Below, piece by piece: positions 61,684 through 64,000 of a stretch of DNA of 64,000 bases. The stretch covers positions 365,106 through 429,105 of the forward strand of contig NZ_CP120469.1 of NCBI RefSeq assembly GCF_029490015.1, given 5' to 3'. The stretch is from Halobaculum limi (GTDB lineage: Archaea > Halobacteriota > Halobacteria > Halobacteriales > Haloferacaceae). The number at the start of each line of letters is the position of its first letter. Positions within the stretch are counted from its first letter, which is position 1. The notes beneath the pieces were generated by a model. It was not told the DNA's origin. It worked only from the letters and a program-made list of their open reading frames with translations, and made no database searches. Position numbers and translations under genes: made by a program.

Positions 61684-61936
61684 AGTCGGTAGTTCTCCGC
61701 GGACGAACCCTGGAGGCGCAACCTCTCGCCTCCTGCCCCCCTGGTTCTCCCGTCGGAGCATCCGAGACGTTGGCAGAATTTCGTATTGTTATACGGAAGA
61801 TACGGCAATTTCAGGCCTTCTACCCCCAGAACCTACTAAATTGAACCTCTACCTACTGTGACGATCTGACGGGCCAAACGATCTCGGTAGGCAGCGCCAA
61901 CCTCGTGTATGGTCGGCGTACTCTGCACTCGTCGCG

Positions 61937-62104
61937 TCAAAATGCGAGACGCTCGACACCCGCCGACTCCTGCGCGAGCGGTCCTGTGGGCTTCTCACAC
62001 CTCGGGCACACTGGATAGCCGAGCACGTCGTACTCGATCCCGAACGATGGGGCCGACGCGTCACACGATTCACACCTGAACACCGCCCGGTCCACGGTCT
62101 CCAT
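61937..62104 (-). CDS. Small zinc-ribbon protein
   Basis: 55 residues from METVDRAVFRCESCDASAP (62104). That start is preferred to the ATG at 62125 because a TATA-like AAATAAG lies at 62130-62136, about 27 nt upstream. Two CxxC knuckles (CESC and CPRC) separated by about 20 residues form a treble or rubredoxin-like zinc site. Small zinc-finger proteins are abundant in haloarchaea and often regulatory. No specific role can be read. Confidence 0.65.
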   Translation of the reverse strand: METVDRAVFRCESCDASAPSFGIEYDVLGYPVCPRCEKPTGPLAQESAGVERLAF

Positions 62105-62284
62105 ACTCGTGGTGTATGTTGTCATTGTACTTATTTGTATGCCGTGTGTCTGCCAATTGTCTGACTACATTGCACAGCGATTCGTGAGAAACCGGATTGT
62201 GAGAAGGTGGTTCCCGAACGATGTCCGTGTCGGGTTAGTCTCGACGACGGAAAACGACACGTACCCGGAGTGCGTAATCGGTGT

Positions 62285-62599
62285 ATGGTCGACGACGCCG
62301 CCGACGCACGACGGGTTCCCGAAGGCTGGCTGAATATGCTGGAACTCGTCATTGACGAGGCCATCGAACGAGAGGGTGGTATCCGTCTCGACACGGAGGA
62401 CCTTCGAGTCGACGTTCCACTGGAGTTCGGCGACGACGCCGAGCGAGCGGAGTGGGGGTTCGACGGGTCAGTGACGGTCGAGACCGAAGGGACCAGAGGA
62501 ACGCTCGCGGAGTGGTATCACCTTCACCGCGAGTCGCTTCCCGACCCGCACGGTAACGGCAAGAATGCAGGTACTCCGCGTGACGACGCCAACCGCTGA
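62285..62599 (+). CDS. Conserved hypothetical protein
   Basis: 104 residues from MVDDAADARRVPEGWLN (62285). The frame begins further upstream without support. Acidic and soluble: MLELVIDEAIEREGGIRLDTEDL, DVPLEFGDDAERAEWGFDGSVTVET and TLAEWYHLHRESLPDP. No family is recognised. Isolated, between two minus-strand genes. Confidence 0.5.
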   Translation: MVDDAADARRVPEGWLNMLELVIDEAIEREGGIRLDTEDLRVDVPLEFGDDAERAEWGFDGSVTVETEGTRGTLAEWYHLHRESLPDPHGNGKNAGTPRDDANR

Positions 62600-62720
62600 G
62601 TAGGTGGCAGTCCACCGAGTCACGCCAGCCGCTGGCGAACGTGACTGCGCGTCGTGACACGAGCGACGCGTTTCTCGAGGGTCGGTCGGGTCGGCTACGA
62701 GGGTAGAACTGGCAGCTGAC

Positions 62721-63053
62721 TCAGGCCTGTGCTTCTGCGGTGACGTCAGCCGACGGATCCGCGTCGTCGGTCAGCGAGTAGAGCCGCTTTCGCGCGTCAC
62801 GGAGGCAGATAGATTCGGACACGAGGCCCGCCTCTTCGAGACGCCCCAACGCGGTGCGAACCGTTCGTGCTGACAGCGCTGTCTCTTCGACGAGTTCCGT
62901 CTGCGTGTGTTGCTCGTCACGGTCGAGAACGAAGTGGACCAACTTTGCGCTTGGCGGTAGGTCGGCGAACGCGTCGTCCTGCGCGGTGGCGTCCGGGGTA
63001 GTCGATACGTCGTGCTGGTCGGGGTCGGTTTCTGTGTGGTGGTCTCCGGTCAT
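62721..63053 (-). CDS. MarR-like winged-helix transcriptional regulator
   Basis: 110 residues. After an acidic head of 30 residues the winged helix is LPPSAKLVHFVLDRDEQHTQTELVEETALSARTVRTALGRLEEAGL-like (about 32-78), ending in RDARKRLYSLT. The type is common in haloarchaea near stress genes. It is divergent from the FAD protein gene at 63240 (187-nt gap) and may control it. Confidence 0.75.
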   Translation of the reverse strand: MTGDHHTETDPDQHDVSTTPDATAQDDAFADLPPSAKLVHFVLDRDEQHTQTELVEETALSARTVRTALGRLEEAGLVSESICLRDARKRLYSLTDDADPSADVTAEAQA

Positions 63054-63239
63054 GGTATACGGGGACGTCGCCGACGACTGGCGACGGTCGAACGGTAGTA
63101 CCTCGTTTTACTCAACGACCGGGAGTGACTTACCCGTTTTCGGGGCATCAGCGTCACCCAGTTACACTAGTGTAACCACGTTCGCCAACGAACTCTCCGT
63201 CGACACTATCCTTATCAGATTGGCCACTGACAATCGTGT

Positions 63240-63824
63240 ATGGCATCTGTTGTGATCGTTGGAGGTGGGCCCGCCGGACTAACCGCCGCGTTGTTCGCAC
63301 AGAAGAACGGTCTCAGCGCGACCGTCCTCGATGCTGACGGAACGTGGCTCCACAAGGCACACCTGTTCAACTATCCGGGGATCGGATCGGTCGACGGATC
63401 GGCGTATCTTCACACGTTGCGCGAACAGGTCGACAGTTTCGGCGTCGAACGCGTCCAGGACACGAAAGTGACTGCAGTCTCGACCACCGACGACGGTTTC
63501 CACGTCGAGACGGACGGCGAAGACGACTTGCAAGGCGACTACCTCGTCCTCGCGACGGGTGCGAAGCGCGACCTCGCGGAGTCGCTGGGGTGTGCGTTCG
63601 ACGGCGACGTCGTCGACGTCGACGTGTCGATGGAGACGAGCGTCGAGAACGCGTACGCGACGGGCGCGATGGTCAGAGCCGAAGAGTGGCAGGCGGTCAT
63701 CTCTGCGGGCGACGGGGCCGCCGCCGCGTTGAACATCCTCTCGAAAGAGCGGGGTGAGCACTTCCACGACTTCGATGTGCCTGCGGACGCCGAGGAAGTG
63801 TTCGGCGCGATGAGCGAACAGTAA
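63240..63824 (+). CDS. FAD-binding oxidoreductase, single-domain thioredoxin-reductase-like
   Basis: 194 residues. The dinucleotide fold is VVIVGGGPAGLTAALFAQKNG with a following acidic Asp (VLDAD), then HLFNYPGIGSVDG and YLVLATGAKRDLAES. It ends after the second FAD motif NAYATGAMVRAEEWQAVISAGDGAAAALNIL. The NAD(P)H-binding insert and the redox CxxC of thioredoxin reductase are missing, so the protein is a FAD domain alone, about 60% of normal length. Several haloarchaeal proteins have this short form. The electron donor and acceptor are unknown. Confidence 0.8.
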   Translation: MASVVIVGGGPAGLTAALFAQKNGLSATVLDADGTWLHKAHLFNYPGIGSVDGSAYLHTLREQVDSFGVERVQDTKVTAVSTTDDGFHVETDGEDDLQGDYLVLATGAKRDLAESLGCAFDGDVVDVDVSMETSVENAYATGAMVRAEEWQAVISAGDGAAAALNILSKERGEHFHDFDVPADAEEVFGAMSEQ

Positions 63825-63903
63825 GTCCCGCGACTCGTCGACCGCGTCGCGACAGACGGGCGCACCGTTCTGTGTACCTTCTGAGCGTCCGATCGGTTCG
63901 CTA

Positions 63904-63984
63904 CTTCTATGACTATTTCGTCTATCTCACCTATTTCGCCTACTCCAGCTATCTTAGCTATCATATCAATTCTATCTATTCAGC
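63904..63984. repeat. Degenerate 9-nt periodic repeat
   Basis: Units of the form CTATNTCNN begin at 63913, 63922, 63931, 63940, 63949, 63958, 63967 and 63976. Examples are CTATTTCGT, CTATCTCAC and CTATTTCGC. The period of 9 equals three codons. On the minus strand it reads as AKIAGVGEIGEIDEI. The block is AT-rich compared with its surroundings and lies downstream of the FAD gene at the window edge. Confidence 0.65.
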
Positions 63985-64000
63985 CGAATTCGCACTGTTT

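Noticed and set aside
60601..61692. Plus-strand Leu/Arg/Trp repeat frame (LLLWDLLL-like) opposite the Gln/Pro gene
   Set aside because: It is the reverse complement of the Q/P repeat. The minus-strand frame is preferred because it has a following normal acidic helical domain and an operon partner.
63539..63964. Minus-strand ORF beginning MIAKIAGVGEIGEID
   Set aside because: Two thirds of it overlaps the FAD-protein gene, and the unique part is the 9-nt repeat. The start recalls ParA proteins only by chance, with no P-loop.

Overview
The window is high-GC DNA with haloarchaeal traits: acidic proteins, twin-arginine lipoproteins (RR signal plus lipobox Cys), halocyanins, TrmB and bacterio-opsin-activator-type regulators, an Orc1/Cdc6 initiator, and leaderless genes with a TATA-like element about 25 nt before the start codon. 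It is a member of class Halobacteria. The genus cannot be read from the window. An origin-like region lies near the right end, so this may be a megaplasmid or secondary replicon, or part of a multi-origin chromosome.

Layout. 1-7.9 kb: end of a beta-propeller protein, then a tightly packed operon of a GT75-like glycosyltransferase, a binding-protein-dependent (probably ferric iron) ABC transporter and a GT39-like membrane glycosyltransferase. 7.9-13 kb: a small IS200/IS605-derived element, two paralogous CPBP membrane proteases around a compositionally different membrane gene, a large membrane protein and a polyprenol-type GT2. 13-37 kb: a tandem USP and then a denitrification and respiration island. 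It holds nirK, quinol NO reductase, a complete cytochrome c oxidase (coxA, coxB, coxC), two halocyanins, a multicopper oxidase, a chemoreceptor, two radical SAM/SPASM enzymes, two small rSAM-associated candidate substrates (CGCGG type and Htur_1727 type), a MoaD-like protein with an unusual Cys-Cys tail, and several unrecognised conserved genes. No nitrate reductase or nitrous oxide reductase is present. 37-42 kb: a formate-dehydrogenase-like molybdoenzyme, a VIT-like transporter and a DASS anion transporter. 42-55.3 kb: a maltodextrin island with TrmB, a GH13 amylase, a cytoplasmic GH15, a surface GH15 lipoprotein and a MalEFGK-type ABC transporter. 55.4-57.6 kb: a PAS/LOV-like protein, an SDR and a TRAM protein. 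57.6-60.3 kb: an origin-like region with about 14 iterons on both sides of orc1/cdc6. 60.3-64 kb: an Hsp20 paired with a Gln/Pro-repeat protein, small regulators and a FAD protein.

The most interesting signals are regulatory and co-occurrence patterns. (1) A 17-bp element, TCCCARCRACTGGGAAC, lies 13 nt before the TATA-like element of three copper-protein genes (two halocyanins and the multicopper oxidase). (2) A palindrome CGAAC-NN-GTTCG or a near match precedes nirK, NO reductase, the MoaD-like gene, the CGCGG peptide gene and a gene of unknown function. It ties a candidate RiPP to the denitrification regulon. (3) A nearly charge-free Gln/Pro-repeat protein is encoded 16 nt upstream of an Hsp20 chaperone beside the origin. 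All calls come from reading the sequence and recalling families. No database search was run.
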